DNA of 64,000 bases from an uncultured Muribaculaceae bacterium (GTDB taxonomy: Bacteria > Bacteroidota > Bacteroidia > Bacteroidales > Muribaculaceae). Below, in pieces: positions 1-8,644 of this stretch (position 1 is its first letter; the number at the start of each line of letters is the position of its first letter). A model generated the notes under the pieces. That model had not been told where the DNA came from. It did no database searches and saw only the letters and a list, made by a program, of their open reading frames with translations. The position numbers and the translations under genes were made by a program. The DNA lies in NCBI GenBank assembly GCA_947628305.1, contig CANQZG010000007.1, forward strand, positions 62,001 to 126,000, given 5' to 3'.

Positions 1-1
1 T

Positions 2-2137
2 CCACGTGGCGAGCTGACTGTAAATATGCGGTTGCAAAGCAACACTCACGAATTGCAGCAGGTCGATGTCACCGAAATCAAGCAACAGACTGGCTCTATG
101 GTCAATATTTCGACCGACGCTGTCAAGCTGTCGCCCGATGCGACGGGTGGCAGTGTCGAGGCGTTGCTTACGACCATGGCGGGTGTCAATTCTTCCAATG
201 AGATGTCATCACAGTACTCGGTGCGCGGAGGTTCGTTTGACGAGAACAGTGTGTATATAAACGGTGTGGAGGTCTATCGTCCGCAGCTGATTTCATCGGG
301 GCAGCAGGAAGGGTTGTCAATCATAAACCCAGACCTTGTGGGGGCAATCGGTTTCTCGACAGGAGGTTTCACGGCTGAATATGGCGACAAAATGTCGAGC
401 GTCCTTGACATAACCTATCGTCAGCCTGAATCGTTAGAGGGTTCGGTATCGGCCTCGCTGTTGGGCGCGAGTGTGGCGTTGGGTCAGTCAAGCCGTAGGT
501 TTTCCCAGCTGCACGGGGTCAGATACAAAAGCAACAGTTCGCTGTTGGGTTCTATGGAGACCAAGGGGGAGTATGACCCGCGATATTTTGACTATCAGAC
601 CGATATGGTCTATTCATTCTCGCCAAAGTTTAAGGTTTCGTTCTTGGGGAATATCGCGGTTAACAATTATAAATTCACTCCTGTTGACCGAACGACCAAT
701 TTCGGAACTTCGACCGACGCCAAGCAGTTCAAGGTCTATTTTGACGGCCATGAGAAAGATAAGTTCGAAACCTATTTCGGTGCATTGTCGTTGCAATATA
801 TGCCCTCGAAGACGACAAATTTCACTTTGCTTGCATCGGGTTACCTCACCAATGAACTTGTTACATACGACATCTCGGGCGAGTATTGGCTTGACCAGGC
901 CGGGACGGGGGATGTGGGCGGTGAACTTGGTGTGGGCCGTTATCAGGAACATGCCCGTAACCGCCTGAAAGCATCGGTGATGCAACTCGCGTTACGTGGT
1001 AATACGGGTATAAAGAACCATACATTGAGTTACGGTCTGTCGATGAGTCATGAGAAAATCATGGAGCGTGCACGCGAGTGGGAACGCCGTGACTCGGCAG
1101 GGTTCTCACTGCCCTCTGACCCTGATATGGTGAAGGTGATTTATAATCTTTCGTCGCATCAGGACATTTCGTCCTCCCGTCTGTCGTTTTTCGCACAGGA
1201 CAATTACCGTATCTCCACACGTGCAGGCTACCTGACACTTAACGGCGGCATACGTTGCAGCTATTGGAGTTATAACAAGGAATTCCTTGTGAGTCCACGA
1301 CTTAATCTCGGCTTCATTCCCGATGCCCATCCCCGGTGGGCGTTCCGTTTTGCCACCGGGTTATATTATCAGTCACCTTTTTACAAGGAGTACCGTCAGC
1401 CGGTTGAAACTTCCGACGGCAACTATGTCGTTCGGCTTAACGAGGGGATACGCTCGCAGCGCAGTTTTCAGGTGATTCTCGGGTCGGACTATACTTTCCG
1501 GGCGTTCAATCGTCCGTTCAAATTGTCGGGTGAGTTGTATTACAAGGCTCTAAGCAACCTGATTCCCTACGAAATAGATAACCTGAAACTGACCTATAGT
1601 GGCCTTAACGAGGCGAGCGGTTATGCCATGGGGGCCGACTTCAAACTGTTCGGCCAGTTTGTGCCCGGTTCCGATTCATGGTTGAGTTTCTCGTTGATGA
1701 ACGCCCGTGAGACGTTGCATGGCGTCAAGGTGCCCCGTCCGTCGGAGCAGCGTTATAGTGTCGCCCTGTTTTTCACCGACTATTTTCCGAAGTGGCCGAA
1801 GTTGAAATTCTCGTTGCGCGGAATTTTCTCGGATGGGCTACCGCAGACATCCCCCCATTCGTCGCGAGACAAGGGATATTTCCGAACCCCTCCCTATAAG
1901 CGTGTTGACATCGGGTTCTCCTACGCCCTGTTGTCACCGTTGAAACAGGGAGAAAGCCGTGGTGGCTTCGCGCGACACTTTAAGAGCGTATGGCTTGGAC
2001 TCGATGTGTTTAATCTTCTTGACATTTCCAATGTCAGCAGTTATTTTTGGGTCACTGATGTCAACGACATCCAGTATGCTGTCCCCAACTATTTGACCCG
2101 TCGTCAGCTAAACGTGCGTCTCTCGGTCGATTTTTGA
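2..2137 (+). CDS. TonB-dependent receptor, 3' part
   Basis: Outer-membrane TonB-dependent receptor, cut by the left edge. The frame is already open at base 2 and reads PRGELTVNMR, so the ATG at 26 is internal and the signal peptide, carboxypeptidase-like domain and TonB box, if present, lie outside. The first ~130 visible residues are a plug domain (TTMAGVNSSNEMSSQYSVRG, YINGVEVYRPQL, GGFTAEYGDKMSSVLDI). The rest alternates aromatic beta strands, as in a 22-stranded barrel, and ends in an aromatic residue (RLSVDF). No SusD partner follows; the next gene is a cytosolic flavoprotein, so this is not a canonical polysaccharide locus on this side. The substrate (iron, cobalamin or oligosaccharide) cannot be read from the sequence. 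Confidence 0.9.
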   Translation, partial: PRGELTVNMRLQSNTHELQQVDVTEIKQQTGSMVNISTDAVKLSPDATGGSVEALLTTMAGVNSSNEMSSQYSVRGGSFDENSVYINGVEVYRPQLISSGQQEGLSIINPDLVGAIGFSTGGFTAEYGDKMSSVLDITYRQPESLEGSVSASLLGASVALGQSSRRFSQLHGVRYKSNSSLLGSMETKGEYDPRYFDYQTDMVYSFSPKFKVSFLGNIAVNNYKFTPVDRTTNFGTSTDAKQFKVYFDGHEKDKFETYFGALSLQYMPSKTTNFTLLASGYLTNELVTYDISGEYWLDQAGTGDVGGELGVGRYQEHARNRLKASVMQLALRGNTGIKNHTLSYGLSMSHEKIMERAREWERRDSAGFSLPSDPDMVKVIYNLSSHQDISSSRLSFFAQDNYRISTRAGYLTLNGGIRCSYWSYNKEFLVSPRLNLGFIPDAHPRWAFRFATGLYYQSPFYKEYRQPVETSDGNYVVRLNEGIRSQRSFQVILGSDYTFRAFNRPFKLSGELYYKALSNLIPYEIDNLKLTYSGLNEASGYAMGADFKLFGQFVPGSDSWLSFSLMNARETLHGVKVPRPSEQRYSVALFFTDYFPKWPKLKFSLRGIFSDGLPQTSPHSSRDKGYFRTPPYKRVDIGFSYALLSPLKQGESRGGFARHFKSVWLGLDVFNLLDISNVSSYFWVTDVNDIQYAVPNYLTRRQLNVRLSVDF

Positions 2138-2162
2138 TATTTATGAAAAATGTGTAATTTTG
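2133..2162 (+). promoter_or_regulatory. Bacteroidetes-type promoter for the GltD-like gene
   Basis: TTTG at 2133-2136, an 18-nt spacer and TAATTTTG at 2155-2162 match the Bacteroidetes -33/-7 form. The -7 box covers the possible TTG start at 2160, which favours the ATG at 2190. Confidence 0.6.
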
Positions 2163-2189
2163 CACGTTTTTTACAAAAGTTGTCAGACA

Positions 2190-3488
2190 ATGAGCGACAT
2201 TAAATATACAATGGCCGAGGCCATAGAGGAGGCGAAGCGATGTTTGAATTGCAAGGTGCCCCAGTGCAAGAAAGGTTGTCCGATTAATAACGATATACCC
2301 GACTGGATTCATGAGCTGTCAAAGGGTAATCCCGGTAACGCGATGGCGATTATTAACGCCAAGAGCAATCTTCCGGCGGTGTGTGGTCGCGTGTGTGCCC
2401 ATGAACGTCAGTGCGAGGGTAATTGTGTGCTCGGCAAGAAAGGCGCTCACATCAACATTGGCAGCCTTGAACGTTTTCTCGCTGACTTTGATAGCGAGAT
2501 GAACCTCACGCGTGAAAATATACAACAGAAAAACCGTGGTCGTGTTGCCGTAATCGGCAGTGGGCCGGCGGGGCTTACCGTCGCGGGCGAACTTGCCCGC
2601 AAGGGGTTTGATGTCGAGATTTTCGAGATGGAACGGGAGGCCGGAGGCGTGCTAATGTTCGGTATCCCCGAATACCGTCTCGCCAAGGATGTCGTCAGGC
2701 ATGAAATAAAGAAAATCGTTGAACTCGGTGTTAGAATCAACTGTGGTGTGACAATCGGACCTGACATGACTGTCGATGATTTGTTTGCCAAAGGTTTCGA
2801 TGCGATATTCATGGGTACGGGTACGGGTAAACCAAAGAAGCTGTCTGTCCCCGGCTCTGAACTTGACGGGGTACGTCAGGCCGTGTATTTCCTGCGTCGT
2901 GTAAGCCTATACAATTCAGGTTACATTGGTCGTGACGAGGTCCTTGTGCGAGAGGGAGAGCGAGTCTTTGTCGTGGGATGCGGTAACACGGCGATGGATG
3001 CGGCACGCACGGCGGTACGTCTCGGCGCGGCGGTTGTGACCGTGGTCTACCATCATACAATCAATGAGATGAGTGCGTTGCGGGCTGAATATGACGACGC
3101 TGTTACCGAGGGGGTCAAATTCCTCTGGAACTCAAACATAACCGAGATTCATGATAAAGACGGTGTCTTGAATGAAATTGTCATAGACCGTGACGGAGAC
3201 ATCGTTACGGTGGCGGCCGACAAGGTGATTATGGCGGTCGGTAGTTCTCCTGCGAGCCGTATAGTCTCGACAACCGAGGGTATAGACGTAGACCCCAAAG
3301 GATACGTCCTGACACGTGAGATGCCATACGGGATGACGACACGTAAAGGTGTTTTCGCCGGTGGGGATGTCACCAACCGTCCGGCCACGGTGGTTCATGC
3401 GATGCAGGACGCACGTAAGGTGGCCGAGGGTATAATACAGTATGTCGACGCCGTGAAATTGATGCAGTCGATTGACGGCGACCGTTGA
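2190..3488 (+). CDS. gltD: Glutamate synthase small-subunit-like NADPH oxidoreductase (GltD/NfnL family)
   Basis: Iron-sulfur flavoprotein of the GltD family, 432 residues from the ATG at 2190. In order: an N-terminal cysteine-rich Fer4_20 domain (CLNCKVPQCKKGCP, then CGRVCAHERQCEGNC) that would hold two 4Fe-4S clusters; an FAD Rossmann motif GSGPAGLTVAGELA; an NADPH Rossmann motif GCGNTAMDAARTAVRLG; and a final GGDVTNRPATVVHAM flavin-binding segment. Family members pass electrons from NADPH to glutamate synthase large subunit or act in NfnAB-type transhydrogenases. Neither a gltB large subunit nor an NfnS-like ferredoxin reductase is next to it, so the electron acceptor is unknown and the symbol is by homology only. 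It appears monocistronic. Confidence 0.85.
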   Translation: MSDIKYTMAEAIEEAKRCLNCKVPQCKKGCPINNDIPDWIHELSKGNPGNAMAIINAKSNLPAVCGRVCAHERQCEGNCVLGKKGAHINIGSLERFLADFDSEMNLTRENIQQKNRGRVAVIGSGPAGLTVAGELARKGFDVEIFEMEREAGGVLMFGIPEYRLAKDVVRHEIKKIVELGVRINCGVTIGPDMTVDDLFAKGFDAIFMGTGTGKPKKLSVPGSELDGVRQAVYFLRRVSLYNSGYIGRDEVLVREGERVFVVGCGNTAMDAARTAVRLGAAVVTVVYHHTINEMSALRAEYDDAVTEGVKFLWNSNITEIHDKDGVLNEIVIDRDGDIVTVAADKVIMAVGSSPASRIVSTTEGIDVDPKGYVLTREMPYGMTTRKGVFAGGDVTNRPATVVHAMQDARKVAEGIIQYVDAVKLMQSIDGDR

Positions 3489-3493
3489 ACAAA

Positions 3494-3552
3494 AGTTTAG
3501 GGTTTAGAGTTTAAAGTTTAGAAATTCCTAATTCCTAACTCCTCATTCCTAA
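3494..3552. repeat. Two adjacent heptanucleotide tracts
   Basis: The spacer after the GltD-like gene holds four units of a 7-mer (AGTTTAG, GGTTTAG, AGTTTAA, AGTTTAG; 3494-3521), then after three A's four units of a second (TTCCTAA, TTCCTAA, CTCCTCA, TTCCTAA; 3525-3552). Slippage-type arrays, no coding content. The second 7-mer recurs at 44750-44763. Confidence 0.8.
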
Positions 3553-3563
3553 TTTGTTTTATT

Positions 3564-4124
3564 ATGACAACAATAATCTACGCTCATCCCTACGACGGAA
3601 GTTTCAACCATGCGATATTGGAGGCGGTTGTGGGCCGATACGATAAAATCGGAAAGAAATATCAGGTGATAGACCTGTATAAGGACGGTTTTAATCCTGT
3701 GCTTGAGGCATCTTCACTCGCATTGTACTCCACAGGTGGTACAACCGATGAACTTGCACGCCGGTATGGCGAGATGCTTCAGGCGACCGATGAGGTCGTG
3801 ATGATATTTCCCGTGTGGTGGGGAATGATTCCCGCGATAATCAAAGGGTTCTTCGATAAAGTTTTACTCAAAGGGGTCGCATACGACTATTCGCCTGACG
3901 GTGCGATGCTGCCGTTATTGCAGATTTCACGGACGGTCGTGGTGACGACGTCGCAGAGTCCGTCGGTGATGTTCGGCTCGTTCTTTGAGGGGTATCTTGC
4001 CCCGATGGTGTTGAACACTGTAGGCATGACCGGGGTCGAATGGTATGACTGTGACGACACTTCGCGCGGTACACGGGAACATCGTTCCGATTTCTTACGG
4101 AATCTTGTTGCGAAACTTGGTTAG
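3564..4124 (+). CDS. NAD(P)H oxidoreductase, flavodoxin-like fold (Flavodoxin_2)
   Basis: 186-residue cytosolic flavoprotein of the NQO/KefF/MdaB family, which reduces quinones or other two-electron acceptors with NAD(P)H. It opens with the flavin-binding start TTIIYAHPYDGSFNHAIL and has the typical FPVWWGMIPAIIKGFFDKVL segment (about residues 75-95), in which aromatic residues flank the FMN/FAD isoalloxazine. Length is normal. It stands alone between a heptamer repeat and a palindromic terminator. The physiological acceptor cannot be told from sequence. Confidence 0.85.
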   Translation: MTTIIYAHPYDGSFNHAILEAVVGRYDKIGKKYQVIDLYKDGFNPVLEASSLALYSTGGTTDELARRYGEMLQATDEVVMIFPVWWGMIPAIIKGFFDKVLLKGVAYDYSPDGAMLPLLQISRTVVVTTSQSPSVMFGSFFEGYLAPMVLNTVGMTGVEWYDCDDTSRGTREHRSDFLRNLVAKLG

Positions 4125-4147
4125 GTATATCGCGCTCACGATACGTA

Positions 4148-4187
4148 ATAAACAAGAGAGACATGATATCATGTCTCTCTTGTTTAT
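4148..4187. terminator. 40-nt perfect palindrome after the oxidoreductase
   Basis: Arms of 20 nt (4148-4167 and 4168-4187) are exact reverse complements with no unpaired centre. They contain AACAAGAGAGACATGAT and end in TTGTTTAT. It sits 23 bp after the oxidoreductase stop and 18 bp before xylB, so it most likely ends upstream transcription. Unlike usual terminators it has no loop bases outside the stem. Confidence 0.7.
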
Positions 4188-4205
4188 GTTTTATAATGAT
4201 TGGAT

Positions 4206-5693
4206 ATGTATTTAATAGGATATGATATAGGCAGTTCATCTGTCAAGGCGGCGTTGGTCGAGATAGCCACAGGCCAGTGTATCGCTTCGGCATTTTATCC
4301 CGGTTCCGAGGCACCGATAAAGGCACAGAAAGCCGGTTGGGCCGAACAATCACCCCGTGATTGGTGGGAGTATATGAAACAGGCCACAAAGGCAATCCTT
4401 AAACAATCAGGCATAAATCCGGGAGGCATAAAGGCAATCGGAATCAGTTATCAGATGCACGGCCTTGTGGTGATTGACCGAGACCGAAATCTGTTACGTG
4501 ATGCGATTATATGGTGTGATTCCCGTGGCGTCCCTTACGGAGAAAAGGCGTTTAGGGGAATCGGTGAGCAGGAATGTCTCTCGACGATTCTTAATTCGCC
4601 CGGTAATTTCACGGCGACGAAACTTGCGTGGGTTAGGGAGAATGAACCCGAGTTATTTGACAAAATCTACAAAATCATGCTTCCGGGGGACTATGCGGCC
4701 ATGCGTCTGACAGGCGAAATCACAACGACCGTACCGGGATTATCGGAATGTATGCTGTGGGATTTCAAAAATAACCGTGTCGCCTCGCGGTTGCTCGATT
4801 ATTTCGGTATCCCTGAATCGGTGATTCCCGACATTGTCCCTACATTCGGCCTACAAGGACGTGTAACCGTTGAAGCGGCTGAGGAACTTGGATTGACGGC
4901 GGGAACCCCTGTGACATACCGTGCCGGAGACCAACCTAACAATGCTTTGTCGCTGAAGGTCTTCAATCCGGGAGAAATCGCTTCGACCGCAGGGACGTCA
5001 GGTGTCGTTTACGGTGTCAACGGCGAGGTAAGTTATGACCCGCAGTCAAGGGTCAATAACTTTGCCCATGTGAATCATACGGTCGAGAATCCACGTCTCG
5101 GCATAATGCACTGTGTCAATGGGACAGGCATTCTTAATTCATGGGTCAGGCGCAACGTGTGCCCCGATTTGAGTTACCCCGAGATGAACGAACTTGCCAT
5201 GACCGCGCCTATAGGAAGTGACGGGGTATCGGTCATCGGTTTCGGTAACGGGGCCGAGCGTGTATTGCGCAATAACGACATAGGGTGTTCGTTCCACGGA
5301 ATCAATTTCAACCGCCACAACCGCGCACACATCGTCCGCGCCACCCAGGAGGGCGTGGCGTTCTCGTTCCAATATGGTATCGAGGTGATGGAGTCGATGG
5401 GGATGAAGGTCGATAAAATCCATGCCGGTAACGCCAATATGTTCCTCAGTCCGTTGTTCCGGCAGGCTTTGGCCGATGTGTCGGGAGCACGCATCGAACT
5501 TTACGACACCGATGGTGCGGCTGGGGCGGCCAAGGGCGCGGGTTACGGCGCGGGTATATATGGGTCGCTCGATGAGGCGTTTGCAACGTTGACGCTGATA
5601 AGTACAATAGAACCACCGAAGGAGTCTGAAACAGAGGCCTATCGTGAGGCTTACAACAGATGGAAAAAGTGTCTTGAAAAAGAAATTATATGA
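4206..5693 (+). CDS. xylB: Xylulokinase
   Basis: FGGY-family carbohydrate kinase, 495 residues, phosphorylating D-xylulose to xylulose 5-phosphate with ATP. Seen: the N-terminal phosphate-1 loop [14 protein letters not shown], the substrate region [13 protein letters not shown] with [20 protein letters not shown] in the second domain, and [19 protein letters not shown] near the C terminus. A TTG two codons upstream is also open; the ATG at 4206 gives the conventional MYLIGYDIG start. xylA follows directly, and the xylB stop lies just upstream of the xylA ATG, so the two act as one xylose-use operon. No xylose transporter or XylR is seen here. Confidence 0.93.
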   Translation: MYLIGYDIGSSSVKAALVEIATGQCIASAFYPGSEAPIKAQKAGWAEQSPRDWWEYMKQATKAILKQSGINPGGIKAIGISYQMHGLVVIDRDRNLLRDAIIWCDSRGVPYGEKAFRGIGEQECLSTILNSPGNFTATKLAWVRENEPELFDKIYKIMLPGDYAAMRLTGEITTTVPGLSECMLWDFKNNRVASRLLDYFGIPESVIPDIVPTFGLQGRVTVEAAEELGLTAGTPVTYRAGDQPNNALSLKVFNPGEIASTAGTSGVVYGVNGEVSYDPQSRVNNFAHVNHTVENPRLGIMHCVNGTGILNSWVRRNVCPDLSYPEMNELAMTAPIGSDGVSVIGFGNGAERVLRNNDIGCSFHGINFNRHNRAHIVRATQEGVAFSFQYGIEVMESMGMKVDKIHAGNANMFLSPLFRQALADVSGARIELYDTDGAAGAAKGAGYGAGIYGSLDEAFATLTLISTIEPPKESETEAYREAYNRWKKCLEKEII

Positions 5694-5713
5694 ATCTTTT
5701 AAATAAAAATACA

Positions 5714-7030
5714 ATGGCAGTGAAAGAATATTTCCCCGGTATCGGGAAAATCAAGTTTGAGGGCAAGGATTCCAAGAACCCTATGGCCTATCGTTATTAT
5801 GACGCTGAAAAGCTCGTGCTCGGCCGTCCCATGAAAGAATGGCTTAAATTTGCAATGGCATGGTGGCACACCCTATGTGCCGAGGGCGGCGACCAGTTTG
5901 GCGGTGCGTCCAAGAAATTTCCTTGGAACTGTGCGACTGACCCTGTACAGGCAGCCAAAGACAAGGCTGACGCAGGATTTGAGTTCATGCAGAAAATGGG
6001 TATAGAGTATTTCTGTTTCCATGATGTAGACCTTGTCAGCGAAGGAGACTCAATCGAGGAATATGAAGCAAACCTCAAGGAGGTAGTGGCTTATATAAAG
6101 GGGAAAATGGCCGAGACCGGCATCAAGAACCTGTGGGGTACAGCCAATGTGTTCAGTCATGGACGTTATATGAACGGTGCGGCCACCAACCCCGACTTTG
6201 ATGTTGTTGCCCGTGCCGCGGTTCAAATCAAGAACGCGATTGACGCGACCATCGAGCTTGGCGGTCAGAACTATGTGTTCTGGGGTGGCCGCGAGGGTTA
6301 CATGAGTCTGTTAAACACCGACCAAAAGCGTGAGAAGGAGCATCTCGCGATGATGCTTCGCCTTGCCCGTGACTATGCCCGTTCAAAAGGTTTCACCGGA
6401 ACGTTCCTCATCGAGCCGAAGCCGATGGAACCGTCAAAACATCAGTATGATGTCGACACCGAGACCGTAATCGGTTTTCTTAAAGCCCATGGGCTTGAAA
6501 AGGATTTCAAGGTGAATATAGAGGTTAACCATGCGACATTGGCTGGTCACACGTTTGAGCATGAGCTTGCAGTCGCTGTTGATAACGGTATGCTCGGTTC
6601 GATTGACGCCAACCGTGGGGACTATCAGAACGGATGGGATACCGACCAGTTCCCCATTGACAATTATGAGCTGACCCAGGCCATGATGCAGATTATACGC
6701 AACGGAGGCCTCGGTGACGGCGGTACAAACTTTGACGCCAAAACCCGCCGCAACTCTACTGACCTTGAGGACATCTTCATCGCCCATATCGCCGGGATGG
6801 ACGCTATGGCGCGTGCGCTTGAAAGTGCGGCCGCGCTTCTTGAAGAGTCTCCCTATAAGAAAATGCTCGCTGACCGTTACGCATCGTTTGACGGTGGCAA
6901 GGGCAAGGAATTTGAGGATGGCAAGCTCGCCCTTGAGGATTTGGTGAAATATGCCAAGGAGAACGGCGAGCCGCGTCAGACCTCCGGCAAACAGGAACTC
7001 TACGAGGCAATCGTGGCAATGTATTGCTGA
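5714..7030 (+). CDS. xylA: Xylose isomerase
   Basis: Converts D-xylose to D-xylulose, feeding XylB; class II isomerase of 438 residues. Seen: [18 protein letters not shown], the catalytic His/Asp stretch FHDVD (about residues 102-106), WGGREGY, the metal-binding [29 protein letters not shown] and [15 protein letters not shown]. An in-frame ATG at 5690 overlaps the xylB stop, but the family starts with a short basic leader before FPGI, which matches the ATG at 5714; the eight extra residues (MNLLNKNT) look like leader sequence. The gene is followed by a GC-rich hairpin that is part of a dispersed repeat and may also stop transcription. Confidence 0.96.
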   Translation: MAVKEYFPGIGKIKFEGKDSKNPMAYRYYDAEKLVLGRPMKEWLKFAMAWWHTLCAEGGDQFGGASKKFPWNCATDPVQAAKDKADAGFEFMQKMGIEYFCFHDVDLVSEGDSIEEYEANLKEVVAYIKGKMAETGIKNLWGTANVFSHGRYMNGAATNPDFDVVARAAVQIKNAIDATIELGGQNYVFWGGREGYMSLLNTDQKREKEHLAMMLRLARDYARSKGFTGTFLIEPKPMEPSKHQYDVDTETVIGFLKAHGLEKDFKVNIEVNHATLAGHTFEHELAVAVDNGMLGSIDANRGDYQNGWDTDQFPIDNYELTQAMMQIIRNGGLGDGGTNFDAKTRRNSTDLEDIFIAHIAGMDAMARALESAAALLEESPYKKMLADRYASFDGGKGKEFEDGKLALEDLVKYAKENGEPRQTSGKQELYEAIVAMYC

Positions 7031-7054
7031 TGTCTTTGGCTACAATGACGAGTA

Positions 7055-7116
7055 TGTTGCAAAATTCGCAATAAACACCATAGGGACGCGCCAATGGGCG
7101 CGTCTTTTATTGCAAA
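7055..7116. repeat. GGGACGCGCC hairpin element, copy 1; likely xylA terminator
   Basis: Begins TGTTGCAAAATTCGCAATAA, contains the hairpin GACGCGCC (7085-7092) / GGCGCGTC (7097-7104) followed by TTTTATT, and ends in TTGCAA. Same family as 7136-7194, 13091-13144 and 24165-24251. Here the hairpin with its T-run could act as the terminator of xylBA. Confidence 0.65.
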
Positions 7117-7135
7117 TAATTGATAATAACCACTT

Positions 7136-7194
7136 TGGGGACGCGCACGTTGGCGTGTTCCTACGATTTCACATTAAGTCTCTATTTTGCAACA
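7136..7194 (-). repeat. GGGACGCGCC hairpin element, copy 2
   Basis: Read on the minus strand this gives TGTTGCAAAATAGAGACTTA, ATGTGAAATCGTAGG and a degraded hairpin, matching the copy at 24165-24251 almost base for base over the first ~40 nt. Its end overlaps the last codons and stop of the lipoprotein gene 7182-7523. Confidence 0.75.
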
Positions 7195-7523
7195 GCCTCG
7201 TTATTGTCGTTGTTGGGCAAACGTTCAGAGAATTGTTCCTTGTCGCTTAATTTCCCGTCGATAAGATATAGATTAGTGGTGATTTCGTGCCATGTGCCGT
7301 TGTTGTAGATTTGCTCTTTGTAGCACATGACGTTATATTTCTGACCGTTACGTTCGGCAAGGTTTTCCATGAACGGTTGACCGTATTGATTGACGATAGT
7401 CTCGCGGGTCATGCCGAGTTGGACCTCACCAAACTTTGATGTATTGTTCTTGAATGCAAAACAACTTGTCGCCAATGTCATGATTATGGCTGCAATCGCG
7501 GTTATCAATGTATATTTTTTCAT
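7182..7523 (-). CDS. Small BamE/SmpA-like lipoprotein
   Basis: 113-residue envelope protein. Residues 1-21 are a lipoprotein signal (MKKYTLITAIAAIIMTLATSC), with Cys21 as lipidation site. The mature part FGEVQLGMTRETIVNQYGQP is the helix-strand pattern of the SmpA/OmlA/BamE-like fold, in which a short domain contacts outer-membrane proteins; I infer fold, not function. The last five codons and the stop (EAVAK) lie inside the repeat element 7136-7194, so the native C terminus may have been replaced when the element inserted. A minus-strand TACCTTTG box (7546-7553) lies 22 bp before the start. Confidence 0.75.
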   Translation of the reverse strand: MKKYTLITAIAAIIMTLATSCFAFKNNTSKFGEVQLGMTRETIVNQYGQPFMENLAERNGQKYNVMCYKEQIYNNGTWHEITTNLYLIDGKLSDKEQFSERLPNNDNNEAVAK

Positions 7524-7564
7524 CGTTGGTGTAATTTTTCAGGGACAAAGGTAATTAAATTGGG

Positions 7565-8170
7565 TCAATTGGCATGGGGATTTTGCGGGTGATAGAGCCA
7601 ACCGCGATATTTCGGGCCGAGTGAACGGACGATATTGTGCCAGAATGTGTCCTCCTCGCCGGTCAGGATATGGGAAGTGGGGTCGGGGAGGTCTGTGACG
7701 GCCCAGACGTTTTGGCGAAGCTCGGTGTCGAGTTGGTTCTCGCTCCATCCCGAATATCCGATGAAGAATCGTATCAAGCCATCCGCGGGGTAACCTGAAT
7801 TGATATAGTCGACCATCGTGTTGAAATCTCCGCCGATATAAAGGTCTCGTGCGATGTGTCGTGCGCCGGGTAAAAGTTCGCCGAGGGTATGAATGAAATA
7901 TAACCGGTCACATGATAGAGGGCCTCCGCAGAATACCGGGATTGGTTCTTTTATTTTGATTGCGCCGACAAGGCTCTGCAACGGATGTCCTGTCATGCGG
8001 TTCAGCACAATCCCCATTGCCGAACCGCCGGGGGCGTACTCTATCAGTGTGATGACCGCATGGCTGAAATATTGTTCGCGTAGGAACGGCTCGGCTACGA
8101 GCAGAGACCCGGGACGCGGTATCCCCGGGGAAATGTCGATATTGAACAGAATGTTGTCAAAGTTAATCAT
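7565..8170 (-). CDS. YqgE/AlgH family protein (DUF179)
   Basis: 201-residue cytosolic protein of the YqgE/AlgH family, a widespread family without an agreed molecular function (AlgH was linked to alginate regulation in Pseudomonas). Typical family signatures: PGSLLVAEPFLREQYFSHAV near the N terminus, GGSAMGIVLNRMTG, VFCGGPLSCDRLYFIHT, and FIGYSGWSENQLDTEL in the second half. Length is normal. It is transcribed away from higBA; the 156-bp divergent spacer contains the higBA palindrome and a TATCTTTA box in the minus orientation (8216-8223) that may drive this gene. Confidence 0.9.
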   Translation of the reverse strand: MINFDNILFNIDISPGIPRPGSLLVAEPFLREQYFSHAVITLIEYAPGGSAMGIVLNRMTGHPLQSLVGAIKIKEPIPVFCGGPLSCDRLYFIHTLGELLPGARHIARDLYIGGDFNTMVDYINSGYPADGLIRFFIGYSGWSENQLDTELRQNVWAVTDLPDPTSHILTGEEDTFWHNIVRSLGPKYRGWLYHPQNPHAN

Positions 8171-8256
8171 GTCGGTATCTCCTGTATATGTTGTTAGTGA
8201 AATTGTGTTTCCCCCGTAAAGATAGAAAATTATGATGTCATTGCAAAATTATTTTG

Positions 8257-8298
8257 AATGTTTCTTGTATTCACAAATTTGTGAATACAAGAAACATT
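8257..8298. promoter_or_regulatory. 42-bp perfect palindrome, probable HigA operator
   Basis: Arms of 21 nt (8257-8277 and 8278-8298) are exact reverse complements; the centre is CACAAATTTGTG. The right arm begins with the TTTG of the higBA -33 box, so a protein bound here would block RNA polymerase. Toxin-antitoxin operons of this type are usually repressed by their antitoxin, so HigA is the natural candidate. A hairpin role in RNA is less likely, because the start of transcription would lie downstream. Confidence 0.7.
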
Positions 8299-8309
8299 TG
8301 TTATCTTTG
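8278..8309 (+). promoter_or_regulatory. higBA promoter
   Basis: TTTG (8278-8281), 20-nt spacer, TATCTTTG (8302-8309), 17 bp before the higB ATG. The upstream box coincides with the centre of the 42-bp palindrome. Confidence 0.7.
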
Positions 8310-8326
8310 CGGTGTAATAATATTGC

Positions 8327-8644
8327 ATGATAGTTACTTTCGATAAAGAATATTTGAAAACTCTCTATACCGAGGGACGTTCTCTTGACAAGAGACATCG
8401 TTTTCAGCCTGATATAGTCAAACGTTATAAACGATGTGTCGATTATCTCAGGGCTGCATCCGACAAGGAGGCGTTGTTTCTTTTCAACTCTCTCAATTTC
8501 GAAGCATTGAAAGGTGATAAAGTCGGCATGTTCTCGATTAGGGTGAATGATAAATATAGAATTGAGTTCACTCTTGAAGAAACTGTGGAACTTCCCGTCT
8601 TAACTATTTGCAATATTGTTGAACTTACAAACCACTATGATTGA
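8327..8644 (+). CDS. higB: HigB-type toxin (RelE superfamily)
   Basis: 105-residue toxin of the HigB 'plasmid maintenance killer' branch of the RelE fold; characterised members cleave mRNA on the ribosome. The protein shows the family's ending pattern of a strand with the arginine pair FSIRVNDKYRIEFTLEE, then LTICNIVELTNHYD, preceded by the NSLNFEALKGDKVGMFSIRV segment. The first ~25 residues are longer and more basic than in short HigB proteins. It is first in the operon, toxin before antitoxin, which is the HigBA order. Its last codons overlap the start of higA by 8 nt. RNase activity is inferred from family only. Confidence 0.85.
   Translation: MIVTFDKEYLKTLYTEGRSLDKRHRFQPDIVKRYKRCVDYLRAASDKEALFLFNSLNFEALKGDKVGMFSIRVNDKYRIEFTLEETVELPVLTICNIVELTNHYD

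Noticed and set aside
3494-3552. CRISPR-like array
   Set aside because: Units are 7 nt with no spacers and no cas genes anywhere in the window.
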